From Cordylochernes scorpioides (lineage: Eukaryota; Arthropoda; Arachnida; Pseudoscorpiones; Chernetidae), in NCBI GenBank assembly GCA_030710605.1, contig CP092879.1, positions 25,245,605 through 25,309,604 on the forward strand: 64,000 nucleotides of DNA, read 5' to 3'. Below the pieces are notes generated by a model. It searched no databases. It had not been told where the DNA came from and saw only the letters and a list, made by a program, of their open reading frames with translations. Each line of letters begins with the position of its first letter. The first letter of the stretch is position 1. The translations under genes and the position numbers were made by a program. Positions 23,880 through 35,824 of the stretch are shown here, piece after piece.

Positions 23880-24360
23880 TTCTACTATTTCGACGTAGCC
23901 GATCGCCCGAAATGCAATGGTCCTCAAACGACCTGGTAAATTAATCCTATAACGAAAAACCAGACAACTAGAAACAAAATTTCGTCATTCCATCACCAAT
24001 CCTGTAGCCATTTCGGAAAGAATTTAGTTTACAAAATCCTCTGTAGCTTCTACCCATCCAAAACATAGGTGACTTGGCAAGTCACTTAAAGAACGAGTAA
24101 AGCAGCATAAATCCGGGATACAAGTTTGTCCATCACTCTATCATAAACAATCATATACTAAACGGAAGCTACAGTAAAATATTATAAAATTATTCAAATC
24201 TGTCCATATAAATCTGCAATGATTATTACAAGTTAGCAAAATGCATGAAGAGCATAAAATTCCTAATGAAGAATTAGAATATTTCTTATCTAATATGGAA
24301 ATCGATCCCTACATATATGGCTTCTTCAATTCCACGAACCAGGTGTTATCATCATATTAA
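23880..24360 (+). mobile_element. Possible decayed Penelope-like fragment
   Basis: In the plus strand near 24072-24125, a short frame reads GKSLKERVKQHKSGI, like the conserved helix of GIY-YIG endonucleases. It is followed by frame-broken sequence reading VCPSLYHKQ. Stops are frequent. The call rests on this one motif. Confidence 0.3.
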
Positions 24361-24542
24361 ATATTTTATGAATAATAAATTTATACATTTCTTCTAATAG
24401 AATAGATATAAATACTATTTTTTTTTACACATTGATTATATGTTAGTTAGGAATTCTACTATTTATAGTTTACATTTTACTTAACTTGAATCTTACCTAT
24501 GTGGGGAAGTTGGTATAAGCATTATTATTTTGAAATTTATAG

Positions 24543-24566
24543 GAATCAAGCTGAAGAGAAGCCTTG
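24543..24566 (+). CDS. Dh31: Micro-exon A3 of the DH31 array
   Basis: Encodes NQAEEKP plus the split Trp, with a tatag acceptor and a gtgagt donor. The upstream sequence differs from the other copies in lacking the ATG that would otherwise sit just before TATAG (it reads TTTATAG). That argues against a start codon at this exon. It pairs with B4 across a 961-nt intron with no recognised insertion, giving a near-native cassette. Confidence 0.75.
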
Positions 24567-25370
24567 GTGAGTACATAGTTCAATTGCTTAGTGGTAAATA
24601 TTTTAATTGCTTAGTAATAAACTGCACAACATTTTTGTCAATTTATTAGAGATAATTGGAGCTTTCCGTGTCTCTCAACCTTTGAAGATTTCAGAAAAAA
24701 AAAAGACTTGTTTGAGCAAACATAATATAGTGGGAAATTAATAATCGGTATAATTTTGCTTGTATATAATTGTGATTCATCATTTTTATTCGTAAAAAAT
24801 ATGGCTTCTACTCACTTTAATAAAAAAAAACTTATAATTTAACTCTTAAACAAAGTAAATAAAATTTCAATTAATTTCATCCAACAGGAAAATGAATGTA
24901 GCATCCACGCTGTTTTGTACTAAATGGTCAGTCGATTGTGACCTTTGGTTTATTTTTAATGATAAAAGTTCCTCATGACAAAGTTCAACATTCGTAAAAT
25001 GGAAGTTAAACTAATGATCCGGCTTTTTAGCGAATTGTAATTATTTTTCTATCAACAGCAATTGTTTATATTTGTTATATTTTTGAGAAATGTCATTCTA
25101 GTGTGGTTATATCCACATAATATTATTGATAAATATTATACATAAAGCCATCTCTCTATTAAAATGTGAAAAATATCATTTTCAGCACAATATTTTTGAC
25201 ATTTAACCACAACCCCAAAGCTGAAGCTAAAAAAATGAGAATTTGAGTTATAGGTGATGAACACTCCAAACCATTTTAAAAATATAAACATCAAAGTTGA
25301 AAAATATGTATTTCAACAGAATTTAATATTTTTTAATTAAATTTCATTTTAAATTCCCCTCCCCCTTTTG

Positions 25371-25404
<34 letters not shown>

Positions 25405-25527
25405 TTAATAATATCTATAATAGACAAGGCAACCTCAACATTAGCAAATAAATTCACTGTTTAAAAGTTTAAAATAGGAGAATCTACATGAAATATTTTA
25501 TTCTTCAGTTAAAAATAAAGTGAGCAG

Positions 25528-25660
25528 GTACGAGCGCCTGGACTTTGGCTTCAAGCGTGGTGAATCAGCCAGAAAAGTGGCCGAGTACAATATAGCGATT
25601 AAAGCTGCCAATGACCCCAATGGCCCCGGGCGACGTCGGCGCGATGCGAACACCCAGTAA
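25528..25660 (+). CDS. Dh31: DH31 terminal exon B4 (group II)
   Basis: The Trp-completing G is followed by [38 protein letters not shown] and DANTQ to TAA. Only a single Arg precedes Leu-Asp-Phe, so N-terminal processing would be monobasic. A Lys-Arg lies inside the peptide after Phe-Gly-Phe, a possible internal cleavage site not expected in DH31. B4 alone has NI where B5 and B8 have MM. TGTATATA is at 25682-25689. Confidence 0.83.
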
Positions 25661-25681
25661 GGCCCAAACTTCTTATTTTCT

Positions 25682-25689
25682 TGTATATA
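25682..25689 (+). promoter_or_regulatory. TGTATATA element in the B4 3' flank
   Basis: Begins 22 nt after the stop, in a block (TGTATATAGACGTTTT) shared with B5 and B8. Confidence 0.4.
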
Positions 25690-26517
25690 GACGTTTTAGA
25701 ATAGCTAGTTGTAATAATGTATACATTTCCAAATATTATATATTAGAATTATCTTTTCTTAGAATACAGCTTTGTTTTCATGGAGGCCATAGCATCAATG
25801 AAGGACACACACACAGCTAGTGTAAATAGCTATGAAGAAATTCCAGAACCTTATGTGTCTCTTTTAACTTAATTTTTTTTCTAATAATCGCAGTCAACTT
25901 CATTTGTTTCTTATTTTTATTTCCTCACATTTTGTTTCAAAAACAATATATAAAAAACTTCATTACTAAAAAGCCTTTAATTTTCATAATATTTTATTAT
26001 ATTATTATTATTATTATTAATTTTTAAAATTATTTTTATCAATAATTGTTTTTGACCAATGACAAATTTGTTTTCATTTGATCTACGATAATTTGTAAAT
26101 TAAATTCACTGTGCAATAAATTGATAAAGAGGGAGCAATCTCTCGAAATATTTTGAGAAAAAAAAAGTTTTTTTTTTCTTTACAGATCCAGGTACGCCCT
26201 TTTATATACTCTTAATTAATGGATCGCCTTTTGACTCAAACAGCTTTGTTTGTTACTTTGGAAAAAAATATAACTACATCAACCAATACTGTATTTAATA
26301 ATCAACGTCCCAGAGACCTTGTTACATCCCTCAATACATCAAATATTTCAGGTTTTTTGCATCTAGAGAGAGTTATATATTTATTATAACTATAAAATAT
26401 TTTTCATTGTTATTTTTATTTATTTAGAAAATTATACTCTTTTTGTTTATAAAATATTTTATTTATATTATAATTATTAGAATATTTTAACGCTTTGCCA
26501 AATGTTTTAATTTTTCT

Positions 26518-26560
26518 CGCTCCTGATGGGGAAAAAAGATTTTTGTCGAAACGTCGAGAC
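26518..26560 (+). ncRNA. Degenerate hammerhead-like motif
   Basis: CTGATGG (26523-26529), an A-rich/T-rich stem, then GAAACGTC (26548-26555) followed by GAG that can pair with CTC before the core. The ACGT palindrome plus C fits a minimal dimeric hammerhead. The last core position is G instead of A. It lies between B4 and A4 and is probably a Penelope or retrozyme remnant. Confidence 0.4.
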
Positions 26561-26721
26561 AATAAAATATATTTACTGACTGAAGTGTCTTTAATTTGAA
26601 GATCTATTCATAAAATTATAATTTATATATAAATATCCCAAATTAATATTTATGTGGAATTTTTCTCAAAACCATTAAAAATTAATTCACTATATAATAA
26701 GCATTTTTAAAAAATGTATAG

Positions 26722-26745
26722 GAATCAAGCGGAAGAGAAACCTTG
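26722..26745 (+). CDS. Dh31: Micro-exon A4 of the DH31 array
   Basis: Encodes NQAEEKP plus the split Trp. It differs from A3 by silent changes only (GCG for GCT, AAA for AAG), consistent with selection on the protein. It pairs with B5 across a 943-nt intron, the shortest cassette in the array. Confidence 0.75.
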
Positions 26746-27688
26746 GTGAGTACATGGTTTAATTTATGATATATAAATATATCATATATACAAAACATCT
26801 ACTAGGTTAATATGGGTAAGTAATTATATATTTGAAAACCAACTGCCCAACATTTGTGCTAATTTATTTTAATTATTTTTTAGCATCCCCTGTTTCAACC
26901 CTCCTTTTATTTTCTAATAGAGACATCTGTTGTTCAATCAATATAATGGGCATTTAATAATTGAAACAATTTAGTTTTTATATAATTGATTTACCAGATT
27001 TGTACTTTGGAAAAAGCCTCTTACTCACTTTGAGCACAAACATTCTCAAACATTCATTTCTTAAAAAACTAAATAAATTTTATATTATTTTATCAAACAT
27101 GAAAATAAGTGTACCATCCACTCTGTTTTTATGAAAAAAAAAAATGGTCAATTGATTGTGACCTTTAATTTAATATAATGATAAAGGTATTCATGACCAA
27201 GTTTGATATTCGTCAAATGGAAGTTAAAATAATAATCTGTTTTTTTTTTTATTTCTTTTTTTTTTACAATTTGCCATATTTTAAGGAAACGTCGTTCAAT
27301 CGCTGTATATTTTCATAAAATTATAAATAAATATAATAAATAAAGCCATCAGTCTTTTAAGCAGATTAGCATTATCAGCGCTATATTTAAGACATTTATC
27401 TGCAACTCCTAAGCAGAAATTTAAAAAAATGGAGGAATTTTAGTAATTGGTGATGATGTTAAAAATACAATCACAAAATTTGAAAGATATGTATTTCAAC
27501 AAAAATGATTATTTTTTATTATATTTCATTCTAAATCCCTCCTTCGCCATTCATTTTATATAATAAATAATATCTATATTAAACAGGGCAAACTTAAAAT
27601 TAGCGAATAAATTCACCATTTTATAAATTTAAAATAAGAGAATGTAAATTAAATATTTTATTCTTCAGTTCAAAAAGAAAGTGAGCAG

Positions 27689-27821
27689 GTACGAGCGCCT
27701 GGACTTTGGCTTCAAGCGTGGTGAATCAGCCAGAAAAGTGGCCGAGTATATGATGGCGATTAAAGCTGCCAATGACCCCAATGGCCCTGGGCGACGTCGG
27801 CGCGATGCGGACACCCAGTAA
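27689..27821 (+). CDS. Dh31: DH31 terminal exon B5 (group II)
   Basis: Reads [38 protein letters not shown] and DADTQ to TAA. It is almost identical to B8 and differs from B4 mainly at MM. It has the internal KR and monobasic Arg of group II. An in-frame upstream extension from the earlier cttcag acceptor with an A exon would hit TGA, which supports the agcag acceptor used here. TGTATATA is at 27843-27850. Confidence 0.84.
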
Positions 27822-27842
27822 GGACTTTACCTCTTACTTTCT

Positions 27843-27850
27843 TGTATATA
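27843..27850 (+). promoter_or_regulatory. TGTATATA element in the B5 3' flank
   Basis: Begins 22 nt after the stop, with the same extended block as at B4. Confidence 0.4.
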
Positions 27851-28499
27851 GACGTTTTAGAATATCTAGTTGTATATAACAATGGATATATTTCGTTTAT
27901 TATCATTAGAATGATCTCTTCTTCGAATACAGATTTGTTTTTTTTTAATTTGAAAAAATATAGTTACCTCAACAAATAATTTCTTTAATTCTCAACGTCC
28001 CAGCGACGTTGTTACATTGTTACATCCCTCAATATTTTATGTATTTCAAGTTTTTAGCATATAGTTATGTAAATATATATATATATATATATTATAAAGG
28101 AAAATATTGAGATTTTCTGCTTGAATTTAGATCATGTTGAGGATTATGGTAATGTAATGCAGTCGTGGTTAAATCTTGAAAGTATGATAATAAAAATAAT
28201 TTTGATCAGTAATTTAATTGAACTAAAGGAATATATAAAAGAACATAATTTGATAAAAGTAATGCCTGGCTCAAGGCGAGTAGAATAAGGTAAACAAAAT
28301 ATTATTTACATAATGTATAAAAGTTTTGAGCCGGCCATCGGGATAAAACAACAACGAGTTTTTATAGGGGAAGCATGACCTCTGGTGGTCGATTTAGCAG
28401 AGTATTTGAATCTATGAAATTATAATTTTTTTAAAATAAATATATATATATTGCAACTAATCTTTTTCATTTTTATTAATATTTATTTAAATTATGTAT

Positions 28500-29405
28500 C
28501 ATCAAACACATTATAATGATTAGACTAATCGATAATGAACCCTAAACGCAATATCACAAATAGAAACGTTATCAATAGAGTTCGAGAGAAGTTTGTTTTA
28601 TTTACACAATAAATAAAATTGTTCTCAATTACTACAATATTGATAACGATAGTACTAAATATATTTTACTATTCCAGTATATATAAGAGCCCCTTTATAT
28701 ATATTAATTAAAATTATTGTGTGATATTACTTTATAATTTGATTATAATGATTATTTTAGATACTCTCTGCCTTTATATGCATTTGGATAAATTACATAA
28801 TTATACTACATATTTATTTAATATTGAACGTTAATTCAAAATAGATTTCTTCAGAATAAATAAATAAATAATTAATCCATGCAATATAGAGAAAAGGTTG
28901 TTCGTTAACCTATTTTACTCTTTGTGATTATCAACGCCAGAATATAACAAAAAAGGCTTTACTTTTTTTATTTATTAATCAACCAAGTGCGATATTAAAA
29001 TATTTCCTCCTATTACACAGGAAACAAACAAAACAACAAACAAATCAAAACTTTGAATTGAATATTTACAAATTCAGATGTTTTAATCAACAGAGTTCAA
29101 AAAATATTTTATTAGTGCCAAAAAATAGATTAAAATATTCAAGAAAATTTCATCTATATGAATAACATATTATCATATAATATATATATATAATTTAAAA
29201 TTATAAATCATATTAATTATTGATGAGTAGTATTATATCTACATTTCTTCAAATAGATTAGGTGTATATACTATTTTGGCACATTAATTATATGATAGTT
29301 AGATTTTTTAATGTTCATAGTGAACATTTTTACATGACTTGAATCTTACTAAAAATATAAATGTAGGGATGTATGTATAAGCATTTATTATTTTGAGATG
29401 TATAG
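28500..29405. repeat. Cassette upstream segment, paralogous to 35010-36453
   Basis: Blocks around the GCAATATCACA and GTTCGAGA...AAGTTTGTTT sequences, the CGCCAGAATATAAC block (about 28935) and the ACTTGAATCTTACT block before A5 recur in the same order at 35-36.4 kb, and partly at 38.5 kb. This copy lacks the roughly 540-nt stretch that contains exon B7 in the other one. Confidence 0.65.
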
Positions 29406-29429
29406 GAATCAAGCAGAAGAGAAGCCTTG
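29406..29429 (+). CDS. Dh31: Micro-exon A5 of the DH31 array
   Basis: Encodes NQAEEKP plus the split Trp (Ala codon GCA, another silent variant). Next along is B6, 3.85 kb away. The interval is swollen by a gypsy fragment and further inserted sequence and is broken by the assembly gap, so an additional exon could be hidden there. Confidence 0.73.
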
Positions 29430-29479
29430 GTGAGTACATGGTTCAATATCTGATATATATATCACATATATGTAACACA

Positions 29480-31440
29480 GCTACGAGCATTCATAGGTTT
29501 TGTTACCTACTATCATAGATATATTCGAAATGCTGCGGAGATAATGTCACCCTTATATGATCTTCTAAAGAAAGGAACTAAATGGAATTGGTCACCGAGT
29601 TGCCTAAAAGCTTTCAAAACTAGTGAAACATATCGTCTCTTCTGATCAGATTTCAATGGCTTATGACCCTGAATTGCCCCTTCGTTTGTCGTATGACTCG
29701 ATCAGCTATGGAATTGGCGCTGTGCTATCGCATGTTGATAACGAGGAAAATGAGCGACCTATTTATTTCATCTCCAGGACCTTATCACCAGCTGAGAACA
29801 AGTATTCTCAAGTTGATAAGGAATGCTTGAGTATAATTTGGGCTTTAAAAAAATTAAATAATTATCTATTTGGAAATGAATTTACATTGGTAACAGATAA
29901 AAGCCACTACAATACATCCTCAGTCCTAAACGAGAAATTTCAACAAATATGTCTGCACGATTGCAGTGATGGTCTCTGATCTTGTCTTCATACAATTTCA
30001 GAATTGAGTGCAAGAAATCTGGAGATGATGGTAACGCCGATGGCCTTCCAAGACTCCCGCTTGAGGAATATGAAGAATTGAAAGAAAATGATGAATTAAA
30101 TTCCGTTCACCTGGTTCAACAGTGTGAAGAGTTGCCTCTAACATCAAGGCATATCAGACGAGAATCTTGTAAAGATCCTATTTTAAAAATTGCTTACCAT
30201 AACACGCTGTACGGGTGGATGGAAAAACCATCAAATGCTGAATTGCTTCCCTTCTATCTTAAAAAAGAAGAAATTACAGTGGAGCAAGGAATATTGCTTT
30301 TGGGAACGCGTGTAATCATTCCAAGGAAATTTAGAGTAAATATGAAAAAATAATTACAACTGGGACATATGGGGGTAGTAAAAATGAAATCACTGGCCCG
30401 ATATTTCATCTGGTGGCCAGGGATGGACCGTGAAATTGAAGAAATTGCAAGAAGCTGCAAAGAATGTGAGATGAATAAACACACACCAAAATCAGAAAGT
30501 GTCCACAGATGGGAATCTGCTCCTACGCCCTGGTACCGAATTCATATGGATTTCGCAGGACCATTCATGTCACCAACAATATGTTTTTGATCATTGTGGA
30601 CAGTTATTCTACCTCTGGCCGGAGGTTATAGCAATGAATTCCACAACAACTCAAAGTACCATCAAAGTTCTAAGAGAGATTTTCTCACGCTACGGGATCC
30701 CAGAACAAGTTGTAACTGATAATGGCCCACAATTTGTTTCGAATGAAATGAAATTCTTTTTCAAATCAAATGGAATACAGCACCTAAAATCCGCACCATA
30801 TTACCCAGCTACCAAAGGTTTGGCCAAACGTTTCGTACGAACTTTAAAAATATATCTTAGAAGTATGAAGAATGAAGGATTAAATAAGAACTTGGCCAAC
30901 TTCCTATTCACCTACCGATCAGTGCCGCAGTCGAGCACGAAAGAAGCGCCGGCCGTGTTATTTCTGAAAAGAATGCCAAAAGGTAGATGGAATCTTTTGA
31001 GACCAAATTTTGAAAGCAAGGCCAAATTAGGAAAGATAACATTTCCAGAATTCGAGGTAAATGAAAATGTTTCAGTTAGAGATCATTTAGGTCCAAATAG
31101 ATGGATCGAGGGAGAAATCACGGAAAAGCTGGAAAAATGATTTTACAGGATTCTGATAAGGGATAAGAGAGTATGGAAGACGACATGCTGGGCAAAAAAG
31201 AAAAAACTGGACATTGCCTTGTCCTGATCCAGAGATGTTCCTCCCGACGCCCCAAAATTTCCAAAGAAATCATGAAGACATTCCCTTAGACAAGACTGCT
31301 ACATCCTCCAGTAGAGAAGACGCCCCACTGTGCCAGCCCACATCCGGAGACCTCAGCAGCAGCAGAACAGGGGACTCCGAGACCAAGTCGGCGATATCCT
31401 CTAAGGGAGAGGAGGCCGCCTGACAGATTCCATTTCTAAG
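29480..31440 (+). mobile_element. Ty3/gypsy fragment (RT end, RNase H, integrase)
   Basis: Starts within the RT/RNase H connection (LRAFIGFVTYYHRYIRN, about 29484-29540). RNase H follows (29623-29979; SYDSISYGIGAVLSHV, YFISRTLSPAENKYSQVDKE, TLVTDKSHY), then a linker with GNADGLPRLP (29982-30353). The integrase zinc region is at 30369-30590 (SCKECEMNK) and the integrase core at 30499-31140 (VTDNGPQFVSNE, with KGLAKRFVR in place of the usual E-containing helix). Frames break at least three times and no LTR was identified. It is a dead 5'-truncated copy inside the A5-B6 intron. Confidence 0.82.
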
Positions 31441-32049
31441 GAGGGAAGGAACTGTCGTATATTTATATTCTAATTATATAATATAATATATTAATATAAT
31501 AATAATATTAAATCCACAGATTATTATTCTGCGAAATATTGTATATATCATAACATATAATTTATCATCAGATAATTCGATTGTTAACTTCTAATTCTTA
31601 AGCTTGCATTCTAATACGGTGTAATATAATAAAAGCCATTTAAATAAATAAAGCCTAAAATATATTTCTACTTTTGAATCAACCTAAATACACACCACAA
31701 CATTCATTTTATCTATTAACCAAACCAAATAAATTTTCTATTAATTCATCAAACAGGAAAATGAATATAACAACCACTTTCTTTTATAAAGCATGGTAAA
31801 TTGATTGTGCCCCTTGAGTTTATTATAATGATAAAAGAGGCTCATGACAAAGTTCAACATTCACCTAATTGAAGTCAAAATAATGATCGAGCTTTTTAGT
31901 GAATTGTAATTCTCTTTCTATCATCAACAATAATGTTACTTTGTCAAATTCTAGAGAAACCTCATTCTAGTGTAGTAAATTATCATATATATAGTAAATT
32001 AAACCAGCAACCTCATATTTTATAATACTTATAACAATATTTTCATTAT

Positions 32050-32788
32050 GTATAATAGAAGCACATCTGTAAATGATTATACGCATGATTGACATGTGTC
32101 ATTGCATCATCATATGTAATGTACTTTGTACAAACTGAGGATAAATAAATAAAACACTGTAATAGTTCAAGAGTTGAGCTGAAGCAAGAGATTGAGATAG
32201 AAGTCCAAAAATGTCTAAAATCGAGATGTAGAAGTCCAACGAGGCCTAAAGATAGCAAGATCACAGGGCGTTTCCAGAGTGTACAATTTCGATTCCGATC
32301 CCCGCTCTTGTTGCATCCGCTGAAATTCAATACTTCCTTTCTCGGCAAATATATAAGACTTCCGCCCTAGCCGAAAATATAGTCACTTCACCATCAGCGG
32401 AAGCCCTCGTCACTTGTGTCCAAGGTCCACCTCATCGACCATGTAGACCAGAAATAACTCTTCTATCTCTATCTTTCGCTCCTAGTTCGACTTGTATCTG
32501 TTCACGGTATTTTCCTAGTACAACTGTGTCTTCGTTTTTTTTGTGTGGACATTCCCAAGCTTCCCACTCTGCCTCGACCACGACTGCCTGTACTCTGTGA
32601 AAACTCTTAAAGGTCTTCCAAGGTGCAGAGAGGTACTGAAAAACTCTCCACGCCCTGACTGTCCCTCTCGGTTACTACAGGTTTGCCCCTCTCGGTTATC
32701 ACACCACAGCGAGAGACCCTCGGTTACCACAGTATACCGAGAGAACAGGATCTCCCGCCATAGCTTAAGTTGACTGAATACCTCACAA
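32050..32788. other. GC-richer inserted segment, unassigned
   Basis: Composition differs from the intron around it. The 32670-32755 part has several imperfect repeats of CTCTCGGTTA with its reverse complement CGAGAG. It could be an LTR or another retroelement part. It runs into the gap, so its right end is unknown. Confidence 0.35.
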
Positions 32789-32888
32789 NNNNNNNNNNNN
32801 NNNNNNNNNNNNNNNNNNNNNNNNNNNNNNNNNNNNNNNNNNNNNNNNNNNNNNNNNNNNNNNNNNNNNNNNNNNNNNNNNNNNNNNN
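32789..32888. other. Assembly gap (100 N)
   Basis: A run of exactly 100 N, the usual placeholder for a gap of unknown length, inside the A5-B6 interval. Confidence 0.98.
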
Positions 32889-33279
32889 CATAAGTATTAA
32901 TAAATATGATACATAAAGCCATCTTTCTGTTAAAATGTGAAAAATAGCATCTCCTATGCAATATTCAAGACACTTTCTACAACCCATAAGCAAAAGCTTA
33001 AAAAGGGAAGAATTTGAGAGTTTTGTATTGAAAACTTCAGACGTTGTTATAAATATAAAATAAAAGTTTTAAAATATGTATTTTTACAAACATGAATATT
33101 TTATTGATATTTCATTCTAATCCCACTCCCTCTCCCCCGTTTGTAATATATCATTATTGATATCTATATTAGACAAGGCAATCTGAACTTTAGCCAATAA
33201 ATTCACCGTTTTATAAGTTTGAAATAAGAGAACCTACATGAAATATTCAATTCTTTAGTTAAAAAAAGAAAGTGAGCAG

Positions 33280-33412
33280 GTACACACGCCTGGACTTTGG
33301 CCTCAAGCGTGGTGATTCAGCCAGAAAAGTGATCGAGTACATGAGAGCGATTGAAGCTGCCAATGATCCCAATGGTCCTGGGCGACGTCGGCGTGATGCA
33401 GACACCCAGTAA
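33280..33412 (+). CDS. Dh31: DH31 terminal exon B6 (group II)
   Basis: Reads [38 protein letters not shown] and DADTQ to TAA. It is the most divergent group II copy. The YTR start and Phe-Gly-Leu are group III-like, while the RKV-EY helix and internal KR are group II-like, so it may be a gene-conversion mixture. The octamer at +22 is mutated to GGTATATA, the only group II copy without TGTATATA. Confidence 0.83.
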
Positions 33413-33667
33413 GGCCCTTACCTCTTACTTTATGGTATATATTCGTTTTATAACATCTAGTTGTAACAATGGATACCATTCCATTTTTTTACTTATTAGA
33501 ATGATCTCTTCTTCGAATACAATTTTTTTTGCTACTTCGTAAAAAATATTGCTACATGAACCCCTAATTTATTTAATTCTCCTCGTCACAGCGACGTTGT
33601 TACATCGTCACATCCATCAATACATCACATATTTCAAGATTTTAGCATCTAGCTATAATTAAATATA

Positions 33668-34958
33668 CAAGGTATGTCCAATAAATAATGAGACTGGTCA
33701 AAAATAAAGAAAAATAGAATGATAAAAAAAATTATTAGTATTTTTCAAAATAGTCCCCTCCGCATCTATACATAATTTTCATCTCTTCTCCCATGATTTA
33801 AAACATTTAGAAAAAGCATCTTTCGGGGTGTTCTTCAAGACCTTTTTCGAATCCGCTATGACGGACTCTCTAGTGTCAAATCTCCTTCTTTTTAGAGCCA
33901 TTTTGGTTTTGGAAAGAGAAAAAAAAAATTTGGAGCAAGGTCTGAAAAATAGGGAGGTTGTTAAAGTATTTGGATGCTGTGTTTAGCCAAATAAGTCAGT
34001 ACCGATGTAGCGGTGTCTGGTGGTGCATTATCATGATGGATAATCCAATTTTTGGAACTCCACATTTCACTTTTTTTCAGACGAATTGATTCAAGTACAC
34101 GTCTCATAATAATTAAATAAGACTCCCTATTGGTTGTTTGACCTTCCTCTAGATATTCATAATGCACAATTCCCTTTATGTCAAATAACGTGACCAATTC
34201 GTTCGGATTTCTTCGTTCATGGTTCATTTTTTCCTTTCCACTCCATGGATTGGCGTTTTGTTTCCGGGTCATACCCTAACACCCATGTCTCGTCTTCAAT
34301 TATTACTTTTTCCTTCCAATTAGGGTTTTTTTCGACCATTTCAAGCATTTTTTTTTTCAACTTCAACGCGATTCTCCTTTTGTTGGAGTGTGAGCATTTT
34401 AGGGACAAATTTTGAAGATGTCTTCTTTAACTGCAAGTCTTCTTTAATTATCGATCCAACTAATGATTTTGATAGCCCTGTTTCTTCCTCAATGTTCCGT
34501 AACCCTATTCGTGAATTTTCCTTTATCAAATTTGAAATTTGGCTCACATTTTCAGGATTCCTGTGCAGAATTGGACATCCAACACTCTTCTCATCTTCCA
34601 CCGATTCCATTCCATTTTTAAATCGTAAAAACCATCTAAATGTGGTGGGCTTATCTACATTTTCATTTCCAAATATCAATTTCAACAAATCCAAAGTTTC
34701 TGAAGCCGATTTCCCAATTTTGTAGCAAAATTTAATACAAATTCGTTGTTCGAACTTTCTACCCATTACAAATTATAAGTTGTTATGCAAGGCCTTCTTT
34801 TTACAAGCTTGCAATTTATCGACTGCGCGCGCAATCACGTGATGTGATATACCGCAGTGTAGCTGAAACTTTCTATTTTTTAAATAGACTTTAAAAAAAT
34901 TATCATTTCATTTTTCCTTTGTTTTTGACCAGTCTCATTATTTATTTGACACACCTTG
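33668..34958 (-). mobile_element. Mariner transposon, copy 1
   Basis: Length 1291 bp, flanked by TA on both sides, with inverted ends CAAGGTATGTCCAATAAATA and CAAGGTGTGTCAAATAAATA (opposite strand). It contains one transposase frame on the minus strand. It inserted between B6 and B7, in intergenic or intronic spacer. Confidence 0.9.
33961..34766 (-). pseudogene. Mariner transposase, broken
   Basis: The N-terminal helix-turn-helix part (34341-34766) begins MGRKFEQRICIKFCYKIGKS. The WVLGYDPETKRQS motif, with the first catalytic Asp region (IEDETW), is in 34217-34408. GIVHYEYL and HHDNAPPDTA, with the second Asp, are in 33961-34272. At least two frameshifts separate the three pieces, and after HHDNAPP the frame ends early (LAKHSIQIL at 33961), with the rest of the C-terminus (about 33740-33960) in other frames. 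It is probably inactive. Confidence 0.85.
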
Positions 34959-35009
34959 TATATTGCAACTAATATATTTTATTACTATATTTATATATCA
35001 AATAATATA

Positions 35010-35824
35010 TTGTTAAACACATAGAGTAATTCGAATCCCCAATGATGGATCCTAACAGCAATATCACATATTTAAACATCATAAATAGTGTTCGAGAAGT
35101 TTGTTTCATTTTAAAAAATTTGAAAATTGTTCTCAATTACTACATTAATAGAGAAATTATTGCCAAATATGTTTTACTTTTCAGCTTTCTTGGGTTATAC
35201 CCTTTATTAATTAAAACGACTGCGTAAATATTAATTAGATTATTAATCGCTATTTCGGATATTCTACCTATATATGCATTTGGAATATTCACCTTTTTAT
35301 ACTTCATATATATTCTTTATTGGACATTCATTGAAATATATATTTCCTAAGAATAAATAAATAATTAAATAATCCATTTTACATAAACCAAAAGTTGTTC
35401 ATAAACCTATTTCACTCTTGCTATTTTACTCTTACTTTTACTGTGCTTATCAAATAGTTTATGTAGATGATTTGATACATATACAAATTTAGGTCAAAAA
35501 TATAAATAGTTGAATTGAATATCTAGGTAGAATATTTTTATAACCATTCAACATTCATTTACTAGTCGTGTACATCGAGTCACTTAATAAAAAGGATTTC
35601 TCAAAAGTTTGCAAAATCAGAAATAAAAATAGGTTATGTGTGTGTAGTCGTGGAATGATAATATATTTATATTTCAAAAATTTCTATTATTTCAAATCTG
35701 ACGCGATCTATAATATTAAGGGTAATATAAGATGGTTTCACATTATTTTTAAATTTAGAGATAAAGAGTATATTAATAATTCTAATTTTTCGAGAATTTA
35801 TCCTTTCAAAAGGAAGGTGAGCAG
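35010..35824. repeat. Cassette upstream segment carrying the B7 insertion or retention
   Basis: Paralogous to 28500-28930 up to about 35455 (GTGCTTATCAA). The following roughly 540 nt, ending about 35990 and including B7, are absent from the 28.9-kb copy, after which similarity resumes at AACGCCAGAATATAAC. No A exon is found just upstream of B7. Confidence 0.6.
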
